A stretch of 64,000 nucleotides of DNA. Source: Sinonovacula constricta (taxonomy: Eukaryota > Mollusca > Bivalvia > Cardiida > Solecurtidae). Below are positions 10,246 through 22,671 of the stretch, piece after piece. The stretch spans positions 36,104,862 to 36,168,861 of the forward strand of contig CM017561.1 of the NCBI GenBank assembly GCA_007844125.1, read 5' to 3'. Position 1 is the first letter of the stretch, and each line of letters opens with the position of its first letter. The notes beneath the pieces are model-generated. The model was not told where the DNA came from. It did no database searches and worked only from the letters and a program-made list of their open reading frames with translations. Made by a program: the position numbers and the translations under genes.

Positions 10246-12147
10246 TAACCATAAACACTTTTTACTCCATTATAGAATGGTCGGAAATTTAAGCACGCGT
10301 AGTTAAAAATAGCAATCTGGCGTATGCGCACACTAGACAGAGAAATTTATGCACGAGTAGAAACATCAGACCGTGACACCTGCTTCGATTTCGCTATGCT
10401 AAATTACTTTCGCCAATGCATACAAGATTAAAACACGCCATGTAAAAACAATATGCTTAAACAAAACCATACATGTGATCCTCTGTGATATTCCTCGATA
10501 AAGTTGTAGACTTGTTTTAAATAGTACAATTTTCTTGTTTTCGTCGAACTTTCACAGACGCGTTTCCCGCTCAAAATTAGGTCACGCAAACACACAAAAA
10601 GTAGTGACGTTTACCGCAGTAATCAAGGGAAAATAATGAGTACTTAACATTTTTTGTTTATAAAACTATTATCACAATTGTCCGTCCTGTAATTTTCATG
10701 CGAAACAAGGAAAAACACAACAGAGCACACGTGAGGTTTTCAAGTAAAAACAATTGTGTAAAGTTTAACCGCGTTTTTAGCGTAACGTCATTTCCGCATT
10801 TGGATCCAAAATCACAGATCGCGTTACATATGTTTCGATATTTTTTATTTAATTTGTATGGAACGTTCTTTATTGAGTATTGTGTGTGAAGTTGATAAGT
10901 AACCTGCTTGTAAACAGGTGTGATGTACTATATTGCTTATAAGTTACAGGTACAATCCACTTCAGATCATGATTATTTTGAAGAGTATCACTTTGCAAAG
11001 ATTTTAAATTTATAGGTATGCAAGTTAGCCCTAATAAATATTCATGAATCACAATCAAGAGGTAAAATTAATATACTTTTTAAATTGCTATATCTTTATT
11101 CTCAGTCACATTCTTATAATTAAAATACGTCTTTTGTTGACTTGTATCATTTATTTCTTGTGATAATTTATTAATTATATTTTTTAACCATATAAGTTAT
11201 AGAGGGTTTTAAAATGACACCATAGAAATGGAGAGAAATGATTTCTTCCGCTATAAAATGATTGAATGTCTTTTCAGATCTAAAATTGATGTTGTAAATT
11301 TTGTAATATTGTTTTCAATTGTGATGTCTGATTCTTACATTGTAATCAGGTGAACTAAAGCAAAGCGATGAATAATAAAAAGTATGACCATGGTGAACAA
11401 AGCTTTTTTTCTGGTGTCTAATATTTTATCTTTTCAGTTAATGGTACTATTAATTTAATCATAATTACAAGAAAACACATCTGTTTGAATTTAAGAATAT
11501 GCAATTGCTTCATTCAAGCTTAAAGTAAAGCATACTTTAGAAAGAAATCTGGTTTATTTAGGACAATAGAAATCCTTTTCGATGGGGCACCAGACACAAA
11601 TGGAAGTTCAAAGGTAGATTTTGATACACACATTATTGTAGTTTAAATTTCCTTGTGCGATTATAATCAAAGAATTTTCTGAAGGTGATATTTTTAGAGT
11701 GCAAAAACTGCTAAGGCATTTAAAAATTAAGTGTATATTCACTAGTGACTTTGGTATTTTTGAAAACATTAACAAGTTCTCTATGACTCTTAAAATATAA
11801 TGTCTGTGATTACAATTTGTATTATATATACTGTATTTTTTCTTCTCAAATGGATGTTCTACAAAGTAACCTACTCTAAGGCTAACCTAAATATACTAAC
11901 CAAACTAGGTCAAGGCATACTGTAATGTTTTGGCACAAGTGAACAGAAGATTCACAAGCAAATTATCTGGCATATGCTTCACAAAGCTAAAGTTTGCACT
12001 TAATTTGAAATTGGTCGTTGTTAAAAATAATTGATAGCGCTGTAAACGATCTACGAAATACTGGTATACCTGGTATTTCATAATGAGTTTAACAACTAAG
12101 ATTAATTATTGAAATCAGTATCTCGTATCACCTAGATGGTGTTACAT
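10246..12147. other. Intergenic, no gene seen
   Basis: About 1.9 kb of mostly AT-rich sequence. No exon with good splice sites, repeat unit or RNA fold was recognised. The small frames near 10698-11058 lack coding character. Confidence 0.4.
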
Positions 12148-12407
12148 CTACATTACGGTGCATGATGCATTTACTACAGTTAATATACTGCCTGTCTGTC
12201 CAAGCATATCACAGCTGCCACCAGATATATTTCCAGGATATAAAGACCCATGATGATTCCCATTAATGGCATAATTCAAGTATCCGTCAAACGTGTACTC
12301 TACTAATGTAAGGTGCAACATTCCGATGACGTTATGGCTAGGTGTTTTAGTCCAATCTTGGATAACATTGCTATAAGTGAGCACACGAAACTGCCTGGCC
12401 ATCACTG
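12148..12407 (-). CDS. Orphan coding exon, probably terminal; product unknown
   Basis: An 85-codon frame begins MMARQFRVLTYSNVIQDW, contains GYLNYAINGNHHGSLYPGN and GGSCDMLGQTGSIL, and ends ASCTVM then TAG. It is more GC-rich than its flanks and reads like globular, probably extracellular protein (Asn, Gly, aromatic residues, two Cys). A stop lies just upstream in frame, so either the ATG pair is the start or it is a terminal exon entered at an AG next to 12408. The upstream polypyrimidine tract is weak. I do not recognise the family, and no neighbouring exon was found. Confidence 0.35.
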
Positions 12408-12995
12408 GTTATAACCCGGTTGTTCATTATTCAATACACTGTGATATAAAGTTTAATTCATGCAGTCGATATTGCAGACGTTTGGTAGAGAAGTACAGTT
12501 GTCCAAAATTGTTTATTGTAATCTTGTCATTTTGCATGTGATATAATTGTCAATAGAATTGAATAAATACAATTTTCACGTTATATTGATCCGCTTGTAT
12601 ATAAATTTTATATTTTTATATTATTCATTAATTAAAATGTTGTTATTCGATGGGTAAGACAGAAATGATGCCATGACAGATTTGAACATCACAAAGAATA
12701 AATCTCAACATTAAAAATGACATACAGCTAAGAACTGTTTTCTGATTGAATGAATCCCTGCATTGTTATAGCAGAAAACAATATTAGACAGCACATATTG
12801 TCGCAAAATTTGACATGATGTGGGCAGGTGGCAAAAATGTTGAATGAGTAAGAACATTTAAGCATAACAAGACAAATTTACTGATTCATATAACAAGGTA
12901 TTAGCATCAAAGAGGTTGTAAAATCTATAGGGTCTGCTTGCCTGTTGCAGTTTGAGCTTAATTAAAGAAAACGTTTAGTCTCCTAAGTTAAAGGA
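12408..12995. other. AT-rich spacer, nothing seen
   Basis: No exon or repeat recognised up to the TAA target site of the Harbinger element. Confidence 0.5.
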
Positions 12996-12998
12996 TAA

Positions 12999-13019
12999 AG
13001 CCTGTCTCACACAGAACAC
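12999..13019 (+). repeat. Left terminal inverted repeat of the Harbinger element
   Basis: The 21-bp left end is perfectly inverted relative to 14546-14566 and adjoins the TAA at 12996-12998. Confidence 0.85.
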
Positions 13020-13454
13020 GGTTGTGCACACGGTTCCAGTATGGTATACTCGGTTATACACGGGTTGACTGGTACGAGTATTGAGCTCCAACCGTGCCTG
13101 GGGATGTGTTAGTACGATTTAGACTCGAATGTAGCACGAGCATGTACGAACAAAGCACGGACATACTCGGTCAAAGAAGGTTTGTCACGGTTTGAACACG
13201 ATTTGCAAACGATTTTCAAACTATTGTTATACGGTTCCAAGCACGGTCTAGTACGGTCTGTTACGGCCTAGTACAATTAAATACGCCTTTTACTAAATTA
13301 ACTGGACATTTACAGGGTTTACATATTGTCCCACCGACTTTTGTTCGAGTTATGCTCGAATTATCACACATTCGTGTATGTTTTGATATAAATTGACTCG
13401 TTTTGATGGCTTGGCTTCATAAATTTTCGAACTTTCAACAGAGAAGTTATAAAT

Positions 13455-13760
13455 ATGGCAGATGACAGAATAAGGGAATTAGAAATCATGATAAGACTGA
13501 TAGACATTGAGATTATTTTGGCCAGAAGGCGTGAGGCGAGACAAGAACAAGCCAACAGAAGGAGAAGAAGATGGAGGTAAGTTAAGACAAGAGAATGGCT
13601 CAACAGAAGGGTCATGTTTGGTCATTATGATACTCTGTTACATGAACTAAACAGGGAGGACCCCAGGTGTTACAAGAACTTCCTCCGTGTTGATGCTGAC
13701 TTGTTTCAGGAGTTTGTGAGACGTGTCGGGCCACAAATAACCAAGAAAACAACCAATTAG
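13455..13760 (+). pseudogene. Harbinger transposase N-terminal fragment
   Basis: One frame runs from ATG 13455 with a single internal TAA (13578-13580) to a TAG at 13758-13760. It begins MADDRIRELEIMIRL, has an Arg-rich stretch, then REWLNRRVMFGHYDTLLHEL, NFLRVDADLFQEFVRRVG, and ends QITKKTTN. In Harbinger nuclease proteins the Arg-rich W..RR..FG.Y..L..EL segment and the F.NFLR...F..L..RV block lie at the N-terminus, and the TN is normally followed by Tyr, here the stop. A GTAAGT overlapping the first stop (13576-13581) could be a splice donor, so the first stop may not always be read. The catalytic domain is absent. Confidence 0.8.
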
Positions 13761-13783
13761 AGGTAAACAATACTATATATTTT

Positions 13784-13987
13784 TCAGGGAAAAGCAACAT
13801 ATCCAATAAGAAATCTTATTGCCAGCGGGTCCTCCAGCTCATCAGGGTCGACAGGGTCAACAGGTTGAAGTGGTCGGACGGCCTTTTTGGCCCTTTTTGT
13901 ATTCTCGCTGGGAGAATCTTCCATGGTGGTGATTCTTTTGAGGACCTTCTTTGGAGGCATTATGTAGCAAGTACTCTGTTGTTTCAA
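13784..13987 (-). pseudogene. Second-ORF remnant in the Harbinger element
   Basis: A 67-codon frame on the opposite strand contains MPPKKVLKRIT, a Lys/Arg cluster, and a Pro/Asp-rich VDPVDPDELEDP stretch. In autonomous Harbinger elements a Myb/SANT-like gene is commonly present beside the transposase. The position suggests a remnant of that gene, but I see no SANT helices, so the assignment is inference. Confidence 0.35.
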
Positions 13988-14545
13988 GGTGGAAGCAGGT
14001 ATCTGTGTTTTCTGTTGTGTTCGAGTGCTGTGTGATCATACACGAGCTTTGTACAGACGTAGAGACCGTGTCTGGTCGTACTTGACCATGTATAATTCGT
14101 ACTTGAACCGTATTGGTCGTATGGCGATCGTATGAAACCGTATTGGTCGTTTGGCGATCGTATAAAACCGTGTGTACACTCGTGTGAATCGTACGGCGAT
14201 CGTGTGACATTCGAGTGTTAATCCGGGTGTTGGGTGTAGGGAACGGTTTCACACGATTCCATACGATTTATATTCGATATTGACACGGTTGAGCTCACTC
14301 GTGGAGTGGACTTCATGTGCGGTTGTATATACAGTCTCGTACGGTCTCACACGGTCTCTCACGGTTTTGTACGATCGCTAATACGATCATACACGGACAT
14401 GGCACCAGTGCCAGTTTTTTAAAGTTTTAAAAATCATACACGCCTTTTACGGATACACTCGAATGGTCCGAATGTAACTCGGATAAAGCCACGGTTGGTT
14501 CAGTTGTATGTACGGTTTACACGTGCGGCCAACCGTATAAGCCGT

Positions 14546-14566
14546 GTGTTCTGTGTGAGACAGGCT
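14546..14566 (-). repeat. Right terminal inverted repeat of the Harbinger element
   Basis: The 21-bp right end is the inverse of 12999-13019 and is followed by the second TAA at 14567-14569. Confidence 0.85.
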
Positions 14567-14569
14567 TAA

Positions 14570-17408
14570 GACAATGAAATAGGGTAAATGTAACAACATT
14601 GTTAACAAAATGACATGTTTGTTGGTTAATAGGTATGTATTGCCTATTAACTAAGAAATATCACGAAAAAGATTTCCTAAGACATGCAAAGGAGTTGTCC
14701 CCAAATGTTTTGAGGGTTTGAACATATCAATGTAATATAATCTTGGTAGAAGAGAATGCACCACATTGGATAGAACAAAACTGACATATCTAATCATTTA
14801 AGACATTGCTTACACACAGAAGGGACATATACAATGGAAAATCTGTCATGTTTTTTAGAAAATAAAATATGCATATGGTATGTCTTCCTGTTGTAAGTAA
14901 AAGCTTAAAAAAGTGTTACTTTATATGTTTCAATTTTTTATTATACTAAATTGCACAGTACTACAGGGGAAATAAATGCCTTAAAAGAGAAAAATACAAT
15001 ATCAAATGTCAATATAAAGTGAACGTGAAAATGATAGGAATTTAGGTAGTTAACACAATCTTAAACCTAAAGATAAGTCAAGAAAATTATGTACCTCATT
15101 CATTAAGAAAGTCTGAGAAATAATTTATTCACTTAACAACAACAATTTTAAGCGTTAAACCCTGTTACATCGCAAACAATTAATGTTATTTAGTTTATAA
15201 AGAAATGAAGGTTTAGCATAAAATCACTAATATTATTATTACCAGAAACTTGCATCTACATGCAGATTTTTTTTAGTTAACTGCTTCATATCCTATGTAA
15301 ACGTATGAAAAGGGAAGAAAAAAATACAACAAATTTAAAAATGACCAAAATGTATTTAGTATTCCTGCTTTAGTGTTAAAGTGCATAGTGTTATCTCACA
15401 ATTGAGGGTTTTGAATAGTCGTGAAAACTAATTTGCATATTTATCAAGTTCAAATCTTAGCTTAATGATATCCTTCTGCATCCAAAAATGTTTTTACTAT
15501 GTTATGAATAGTTATAAGCAGACTTTTAACATATTTGTGTGTTAAAATGTAATTAGGAAAACTTGACAAAATTAAAAATGGAACAATTCATGCACAACTT
15601 AAACAAACACGTATCAGACTAAAGATATATGTCAAAATTGACATATATCTTTAGGTTCTCATTAATTTGTAAGCATATATGTTATGTTGCTAATTTGCAT
15701 AATTATTAATTAATTTCAAAGCTAAGTTATCACACAAATCAGAAAATGAACAAAATCATATGAAAGTTACACTAACATTTGTAAGACTAATAGGGATATG
15801 TATATAACTTTAAAAGTTGTTGAGTTTGTTTGAATAATGCTTTTAAATAAAAAGAATCTAATTGTCTTTTAAAAAGTTGTCTATTTTTAGATTCTCATTT
15901 AAATTTACAAAATATTCATAAGAGCTTATTTGCATACTTTCTAGACACCCTAACGAACATTTTGGTACCCATAAAAAGGTCTAGGGAGGGGGGTGCGTTA
16001 AACATAACTGTCGGAATTATACCGGTAATGTTATATGGGCGTCTGTCTGCTTTTGCCTTGACAATGTAGCATTGATACATGGGGACATCTAGGGGCCAGT
16101 GATCAGGTTTGCTCCGCCCTAATATGTCCACTTTCTAAAATACTTCCTAATGCTAAAATAAATCGTATCCATGTCACACTATCATCTTCATCATCATCAT
16201 CAGCAGCAGCAGCAGCACAATGTCAATGAATATACAATTCATATAACATTAATAACACGATGCGTTTTGTTGAATCCGAAAAATGATTTAAATACAATAA
16301 CCTGTGAACTTGATGTATTAAGAAGTGTTACATTTGCAAGTTACTTAACACGCCCGTGTACTAGAAAGTGATTTTAACTACATTTCTTTCTCTCATAGCA
16401 ACACACATAAATGAAAATTTAAATATGCTGATCGATATGTGTTACTTCATTCTTTGGTACGGATTCGTGTTTCCTCATGACTCCGCAATCCTAATAGTGT
16501 CGTGATTTTCTTCATTACTTATCTTAATCGGCCCGATATTAAAACTTATAATATGCGAAGGCTTGTGTTATCAGTTTTCACCAAACCTTATTGGATCAAA
16601 AATGAAGTATGGAACAGAACAGAACATGTGTTTTATTAACGTAAACTTTACAGCTTCTTAAAAAGTAAGTGAAATAGGACAGCAGTGTTATAAGGTAAAG
16701 CTATGTTAACAAGTGGATGGAGGGTGGTAATTCAATTTATACATTTAGGTTTTTAGTTATTATAAAAAATAACGCAGAGGAAATAAAATATATTCTGCAA
16801 TATTACCAATATCGTATCTATTACAAGTTTCCGTGTGTCACACAGTATTGAGAAGAGATACGGAGAGCGTGCCTAGTTTGACCAGAAATAATTGAGAATT
16901 CATTGCCGTGCAATATTAACCATCAAAGAAAAGAACATAAGCAACAAACTTGCAACATACATAGGCCCTAACTTGAACTGTGAAATTATGGTAAAATTAT
17001 TAGTATTTTGTTAAATCTCCTTCTGCTTCAATAAATCTTCTATACGCCTGTGCATACTTTAGATGAGAGGAGAAAAGCATGGGTTATACTATCCCAATAT
17101 CACCCCACCTCAGCATTCCTATCCTCAACATTTTATTATCCTTTCCTTATATTGTTCTTCATTATTCCCCAAATGTTTTCAGCGGGGTTCAGATCCGGAT
17201 TATAACTTGCCTAGTCGAGTAGGGTCACGTGATTGTCCTTAAACCACCTTACGGAATACATTGCCTTGTGTTTCAAGGTCGTTAACCCATTCCCTTCCAT
17301 ACAACACATGAGTTGTGGGGAACACATATCCTTCAAGGATGTAGGTGTATATGTCACTAGTCATGTTATTGTCGAATATACAAATGGGGGTGGTACCAAA
17401 TGCAGATA

Positions 17409-17410
<2 letters not shown>
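14570..17410. other. Intergenic, no gene seen
   Basis: Mostly AT-rich. A short trinucleotide run (catcat/cagcag) lies at about 16186-16217. Several taatttgcat words recur at 15430-15940. The minus frame 15916-16131 (GRSKPDHWPLDVPMYQC) sits in a GC-richer patch but has no family resemblance or splice sites that I could defend. Confidence 0.4.

Positions 17411-17458
<48 letters not shown>
17411..17458. repeat. (TA)n microsatellite
   Basis: About 23 uninterrupted TA units; the Tyr-Ile frames on both strands are its translation. Confidence 0.95.
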
Positions 17459-17461
<3 letters not shown>

Positions 17462-17577
17462 AGCATGGGAGCTTAACTGGGCGTGTCTGCCAAAACAATC
17501 CTTTGCAGGTTCAGCATGTGGAGTCCTGGGTTCGGAAAGTTACTGTCAATAGATCCGCAGTGCATTAAAGTAGTCAC

Positions 17578-17604
17578 CAAAACAACAATAACAACAACAA
17601 CAAC

Positions 17605-17643
<39 letters not shown>

Positions 17644-17645
17644 TA
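17578..17645. repeat. (ACA)n/(AAT)n microsatellite
   Basis: acaacaacaacaacaa passes into about thirteen aat units. Confidence 0.95.
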
Positions 17646-18860
17646 TAAGATTAATTTACAAAAGGAAGAGACAAACTATCAATGACCGACCTTTACTGTC
17701 TCCTGCATGTGACCTAAATGGAATGAAAAATAAATGGATATGCACACCACTGAAATATCGCGAAACTATATAATTGTTAATGTTAACAAATGTATTCATG
17801 TTTACTTACTGACGAGTTTTATACGAGTTTTATCGTATGATATTCATTTTACGGATATCTTCTTTGGTAAAGAGAGCAGTCGTCGGAAATTGTAATAAAC
17901 TCATGTATATTCTAGTTTTTGATTGATCAGTTATGTATTAAACTTCTCCGACCATACAATAACCCCCTTATTAACTACACCGGCATTACACAGCAACCTT
18001 TCCAAAATGTCATTATTGTTTTAAGACTTTTTTCCAAGAATGAAATTAATATTGATAAAGATAAAACACAATAGTATACGTGGTATTGTTTCAATATGAT
18101 TTGTTATTGGCTTTTACCAGTTACTCAAACAATAATAACTACGTCCTCAAAATACATATGCTTCATATACCAACATTTGGAAAAGTCGCCTCCATTTTTA
18201 GATTTGTTAGAAAGTTCTCTTTTGTGGATTACCCACCATCACTTTACTAGGGTAACCAACACCAATTAGTAAAACTGAGCATCCGTGACCTAGCGAATAA
18301 GGTCGTTGAAATGCTGGTTCAGCGAATGGACACTGTTTACCTAACACTTATATATAAACATGGTTTTAACAAAAAGATCAAAGAATAATCAATGTCAATC
18401 GCTTAATATGTTTTAAGTAAGTAGTTCAACATTCGAAATTTAATCGCAAAAAAAGGTTCCGCAAATGGTACATTAGCATTGCAAATGATTAAACTCGCTA
18501 CCACGTCATCCTTTCAGCCGCGTTTAAGAGTTTTAGAAAAACATGGATGCCTCTTTTTATAGGCTAGTGTCTATATTGGCGGTTCAGTATGCAGTTAGAA
18601 ACACAGAGGGAGCGAGCGCAACTAGAAACCGTGTTTTCATTAAACGATAAAATCAGAGTATGTAAATATGTTGTTTGTTTATTTATTTGAGTAAAAGCTT
18701 CCTCCGAACATATGTAGTTAATTTGTATAATTTATAATTATTATTATTGTTTTCGTTTGTTTGCTTCTTTTAGTTTTATACCATTTAGTGGACGTATTAT
18801 TACAACAGGTAAATAAGAAAACGTTCTATCAAAATTTCCACAGATATTTAAATTTTAAGC
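17646..18860. other. Intergenic, no gene seen
   Basis: AT-rich sequence without recognisable exons or repeats. Confidence 0.4.
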
Positions 18861-18864
18861 AAAC

Positions 18865-19035
18865 AAGGTAAATGTAAATGTGACAAAAACACAGAGACGA
18901 GACATAACACACATAAAGAAAAACCATCAATTACCGCCTTGGAACGGTCAGTCGGCAAAAGGGCCGACTGGGGTGCTTAAACCTGGTTTGTGGAGCGCTC
19001 CAAACTCGCACTTCCTGAAGGTTTTTCTCAAAAAG
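18865..19035 (+). repeat. Dispersed hairpin-core repeat, subfamily B
   Basis: The segment from aaacaaggtaaatgtaaatg to ttctcaaaaagtga matches the minus strand of 37622-37795. Its core contains a perfect stem, cagtcggc-aaaagg-gccgactg, then ggggtgcttaaacctgg. A frame through it reads GPTGVLKPGLWSAPNSHFL and ends Lys-Lys-stop. The same GPTGV-KP peptide appears in subfamily A (34.2, 57.3 and 58.0 kb). Confidence 0.75.
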
Positions 19036-19479
19036 TGATCTTAACTTTAAATAAATGTTTAAAAAGGTAGAAATACGCATGTCAGTTTTGTTTCATGTTT
19101 TATCAATTATGTCGCCTTTGATACTTTGCATCAACGATTTTCTTGAATAATCATCAGGATGTCTTTCCAAACATGCACATCGAACTACATTTAAATGGTT
19201 GATGTAACTTTTATCGTAAGAGAGCCAAATTAAGTATCACAACCAGATTCTGAATTACCTCATTCTTAATGCAATTTGTTTAGGACAGCCAGTTTTTTAA
19301 CATAAGACAAAGCAGTTCAGACTATTGTGCTACTGTATTTACACTATCCAGGACCAAAAGTAATATACATTAATGACCAATTTCTATGCGCATTATTTCC
19401 AGTCAAATATGTGTTGTATGTTATTGCTCTCATATTTTAACTTTGACCTGTTTATACTTAACTTACATTAATTATGATC

Positions 19480-19540
19480 GTATTGGGTACCGTATGATCC
19501 TTTGAGTGTTGGTGTGATGTTAAACAGAAAGTAATAACAA
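19480..19540 (+). repeat. 3' tail of a dispersed retroelement
   Basis: Similar to 4529-4600: gtattgggtaccgtatgatcc, tgagtgttggtgtg, then an A-rich tail. Confidence 0.5.
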
Positions 19541-21725
19541 ATAAGAAAGGTTGTAAGAGAAACAGAGTTCGAGACACACAGGCACCAATTGATTCAGAAA
19601 AATACACAAGCAAACATAGAAATATATGCGGATGCAGATACACCTTCAAGAAGACGGACACAGACAAAAAATACATTGAAGACATACTCAGGGAAAATAT
19701 GAGACAGATAGCGATAGATAAATATATAAATACAAAGGTAGTCAAAAAGAGTCACGAACAGAGAAATGGAAACAAACATCGACATATGATGACAGAAAAT
19801 AAAAACTAGAAGCATAGAGAGACAAATACAGACTAGTCAGGGACACCTGCGTTGAGAGATACCGGGATTCAACAGCAAGCAATATGAAAGAAAGGAAAAG
19901 AGAAAGATTTATTTTTGAATAATACCTGGATGAAATATCAAAAGGATAAAAAACAAACACAATATACAAACATAATATATTAAACATGTGTATTTATATG
20001 ATGCAGCAAAACAAATATACACAGAATACCATGCCGAATATACATTAAGACATTTGTAACAAGCACAATACAGCCACTTCTCGACCAAAACAAACGACGC
20101 AGCTAAACATGTTCTGTTCCAATTAATAACATATGAAAATCAGTCCTCTCATGTTTCTGAAGATCGTTGTAATATAATGCATTTATGCAATGGCACATTT
20201 ATGAGTTTTGTGTTTATATAATTAAATACATTGCTTAAATCGATATATCAAAAACAAGCATCTATGTAAACAATTTGGCCAATGCCATCACACTGGAATA
20301 CCTTATGTGTATGTCATGAATATCGTTTCAACTTTTAAAACAAAGCAAATTCTATTCAATGTCTATAACTGGCTTAACTGTACCGTTGTGCTTATAGTTT
20401 TAAAGAGGTATTGCACTTTCTTATCAGACAGAACAGTCAACCTCATTTAGCATGTAAATTCAGTAATGAGGATCAAGTAACGCGGACTCGCAATTAATTA
20501 TTTACTAAACACGACAACAGATATTTTAGTGCCAATTAGAAGAAAGAAGTATACCAGCATGTTTGTTTGCCAAATATGTTTTTGACAAGTCTATGCAATG
20601 ACTACAGTGAGCGATCTTAGGCTCCTCGGAAATACCTACGTTACTGTCGCCATTAAAAATATATTGATACAAAACAAACCAGAAATTCAATAACGGAATC
20701 GTTATTTAATTTAAATGTATGATTTTATATAACCGTTAAAACATGGTGATCGGATCCAGAAGTTATCAGCTGTTGGTGCCGAAAACCGAATATGACATAT
20801 GTTCTTGTGTGTGTGGGTTTGGTGGGGGTCCGGAAAAAATGTTCTAAAACGTCGGAGATGCGTTCTGAAGTTTATCTGGACAAAAGGTTTATAGTTTTTT
20901 CATAGTTTTATTGAACTGACCATGAAAGTCTGAAAGTGGGAAGACATACAAGTTTAGCAACGTAGCTTTGTTGTTGAAAACGTGTTCAAATTATTCCAAA
21001 ATTATGCCGAAATAGGCAATCACTTATTTCCCTTCCAGTTGGAACGTAAAACACAGTTAGATTACATTTGTAGCTTCGTTTTCCAATCGATCATCGTTTG
21101 CATATATTTGGGAGAGAATGATAATAAAAACTATATGCTATCTTAGCGCATTTTTAGTGTAGAACCATTGCAGTATCGTCAGTAATTATGCTTAACAGAT
21201 ATGCATTAATATTGCCTGAATTTAGATTTCGGTTGGGTGTTCGAGAAAGAAAGTGTTGTACACAATTTCGATGTAGAGTTTTTACGGAAGTTACAACAAA
21301 AACTCGTCTTATAAAAATACCAAAATTTTCAGTGCAGCCTTCATTAAATTGTATGACAAACAAAACAGTCCTGAGGTCTTTATTAGGTGTTGGACCCGAC
21401 AAAATACAACTATTAGTAATTATTGTAGAACAAACAAAATAACAAAGCAGTTTGGGGTTTCGACACATCAAACAAGCAAAGCGTTTATTAAAACTTGGAC
21501 CAAAATATAACAGATTGTGCACACATCATCAAACTACCGTCGTGTTCCAGTACACTGCTCATTTGGATTTTAGAACAACAATAACATATTATTATTAGAA
21601 GTTCCAACGCATATTGTTGCTGTGTTGAAATGCTTGAAACAGCAACATTTCTTTGGCCAACGAAAACGTCACTTGATTTTAGCTACCATTACAAACACTG
21701 CACTGACCTCTAAGGTATATTTATA
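19541..21725. other. No gene seen
   Basis: The overlapping open frames at 19458-19987 (minus) and 21154-21522 (both strands) have no coding signature and conflict with one another. No exon assigned. Confidence 0.4.
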
Positions 21726-22358
21726 CTACCGCATGCCTATTCTGCTAACATATGCATTTTGCTCAGGATCAGATGAAAAAGCCGACACATACAGTGTCCT
21801 ATCCTGGCTGCTATAACAGACAGCCGCGTTCCTGGCTCCCGTCTGGCTCAATGGTATGACTGCGAGATTGATACCTACTGGTGACACCACGTGGATCTCC
21901 TGGAAGCTACAGATATAGATACAATTATCACCTGTACACACGCCTTGTGGTGTCGTCAGGGCCACTGACCTACGGTACTCACGACTGTACACCCACCGTT
22001 CGCATTCTGCGATGTCCATTAAGATGACGGCGTCCTTGTAAAAGTCACTTACATAGATTAACTTAGTATCAGGGCTGCACGTAAGATACTTAGGATATAC
22101 GACAGGAGCAAGTTTAATTGTTTTGATTATGTCACCGTCCATTTTCAGGATCTGGACCAGTGGTGGATGTTTGCAAGAAACAAAGAGCTTGTCTTCGCTG
22201 TAGTGTATACCTAAACAAATGCCATCTACACTTATGTCACCACACTGTTCAAGGTTCTGGTCGGCAGTGAAGAAATTAATCTGCTGGAAGGCTGGGATAG
22301 TCACCGCTACTCTGGACCCGGGGACACACGTGACGTCATGCGGTGCTGATGGAAGCCC
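21726..22358 (-). CDS. Terminal exon: most of the NHL beta-propeller
   Basis: 633 nt, 210 codons plus TAG. The acceptor is strong (tatattcacactatattcag, then GGG at 22358), in phase 0. The exon opens GLPSAPHDVTCVPGSRVAV and continues with GICLGIHYSEDKLFVSC, YLTCSPDTKLIYVSDFY, TPQGVCTGDNCIYIC and AVCYSSQDRTLYVS. These are the repeated strand-turn patterns of blades 2-6 in mollusc TRIM/NHL proteins. It ends SRIGMR. An ATG eight codons upstream of the acceptor keeps the frame open, but the family alignment begins at GLP, so the splice start is preferred. Proteins of this fold bind partners or RNA through the propeller surface; the ligand here is unknown. Confidence 0.8.
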   Translation of the reverse strand, partial: GLPSAPHDVTCVPGSRVAVTIPAFQQINFFTADQNLEQCGDISVDGICLGIHYSEDKLFVSCKHPPLVQILKMDGDIIKTIKLAPVVYPKYLTCSPDTKLIYVSDFYKDAVILMDIAECERWVYSREYRRSVALTTPQGVCTGDNCIYICSFQEIHVVSPVGINLAVIPLSQTGARNAAVCYSSQDRTLYVSAFSSDPEQNAYVSRIGMR

Positions 22359-22572
22359 CTGAATATAGTGTGAATATACCATTTTAAGTTATATAAGTGT
22401 TAACTATTCGTCGCATTTTATGTTTCTGTCATACTGTATTAATTCTAGACTATATTCTGTAATAATAAAACATAACTTTTATTGTTATGATAAAGTTTGC
22501 AACGCAGTGCACATCACATTGAGGGATATAGATATAGTGACAAATAGACAGAGAAAAATGCACATTTGAGAC

Positions 22573-22671
<99 letters not shown>

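Larger units (their letters stand above)
12999..14566. mobile_element. PIF-Harbinger element, internally deleted (1568 bp)
   Basis: The element starts AGCCTGTCTCACAC and ends with its inverse. The first 21 bp of the two ends are perfectly inverted, with weaker similarity inward. It is flanked on both sides by TAA (12996-12998 and 14567-14569), the 3-bp target duplication typical of PIF-Harbinger. It holds a broken N-terminal piece of a Harbinger transposase on the plus strand and an unrelated frame on the minus strand, in line with the two-gene plan of autonomous members (transposase plus Myb/SANT-like protein). Both arms are packed with acggt/accgt words. The catalytic DDE region is missing, so it would need help in trans. 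Confidence 0.85.

Noticed and set aside
13364..13615. Minus-strand Leu-rich protein in the Harbinger element
   Set aside because: It is the shadow of the plus-strand transposase fragment.
15916..16131. 71-codon minus-strand frame in a GC-richer patch
   Set aside because: Reads like protein in places, but has no known motif, partner exon or splice sites.
17233..17568. Tyr/Ile-repeat proteins on both strands
   Set aside because: Translation of the (TA)n run.
19458..19987. Hydrophobic minus-strand proteins
   Set aside because: Three overlapping frames in different phases in purine-rich sequence; no one frame is favoured.
21154..21522. 122-codon minus-strand gene
   Set aside because: A plus-strand frame is equally open over the same bases, codon content is unremarkable, and no motif is visible.
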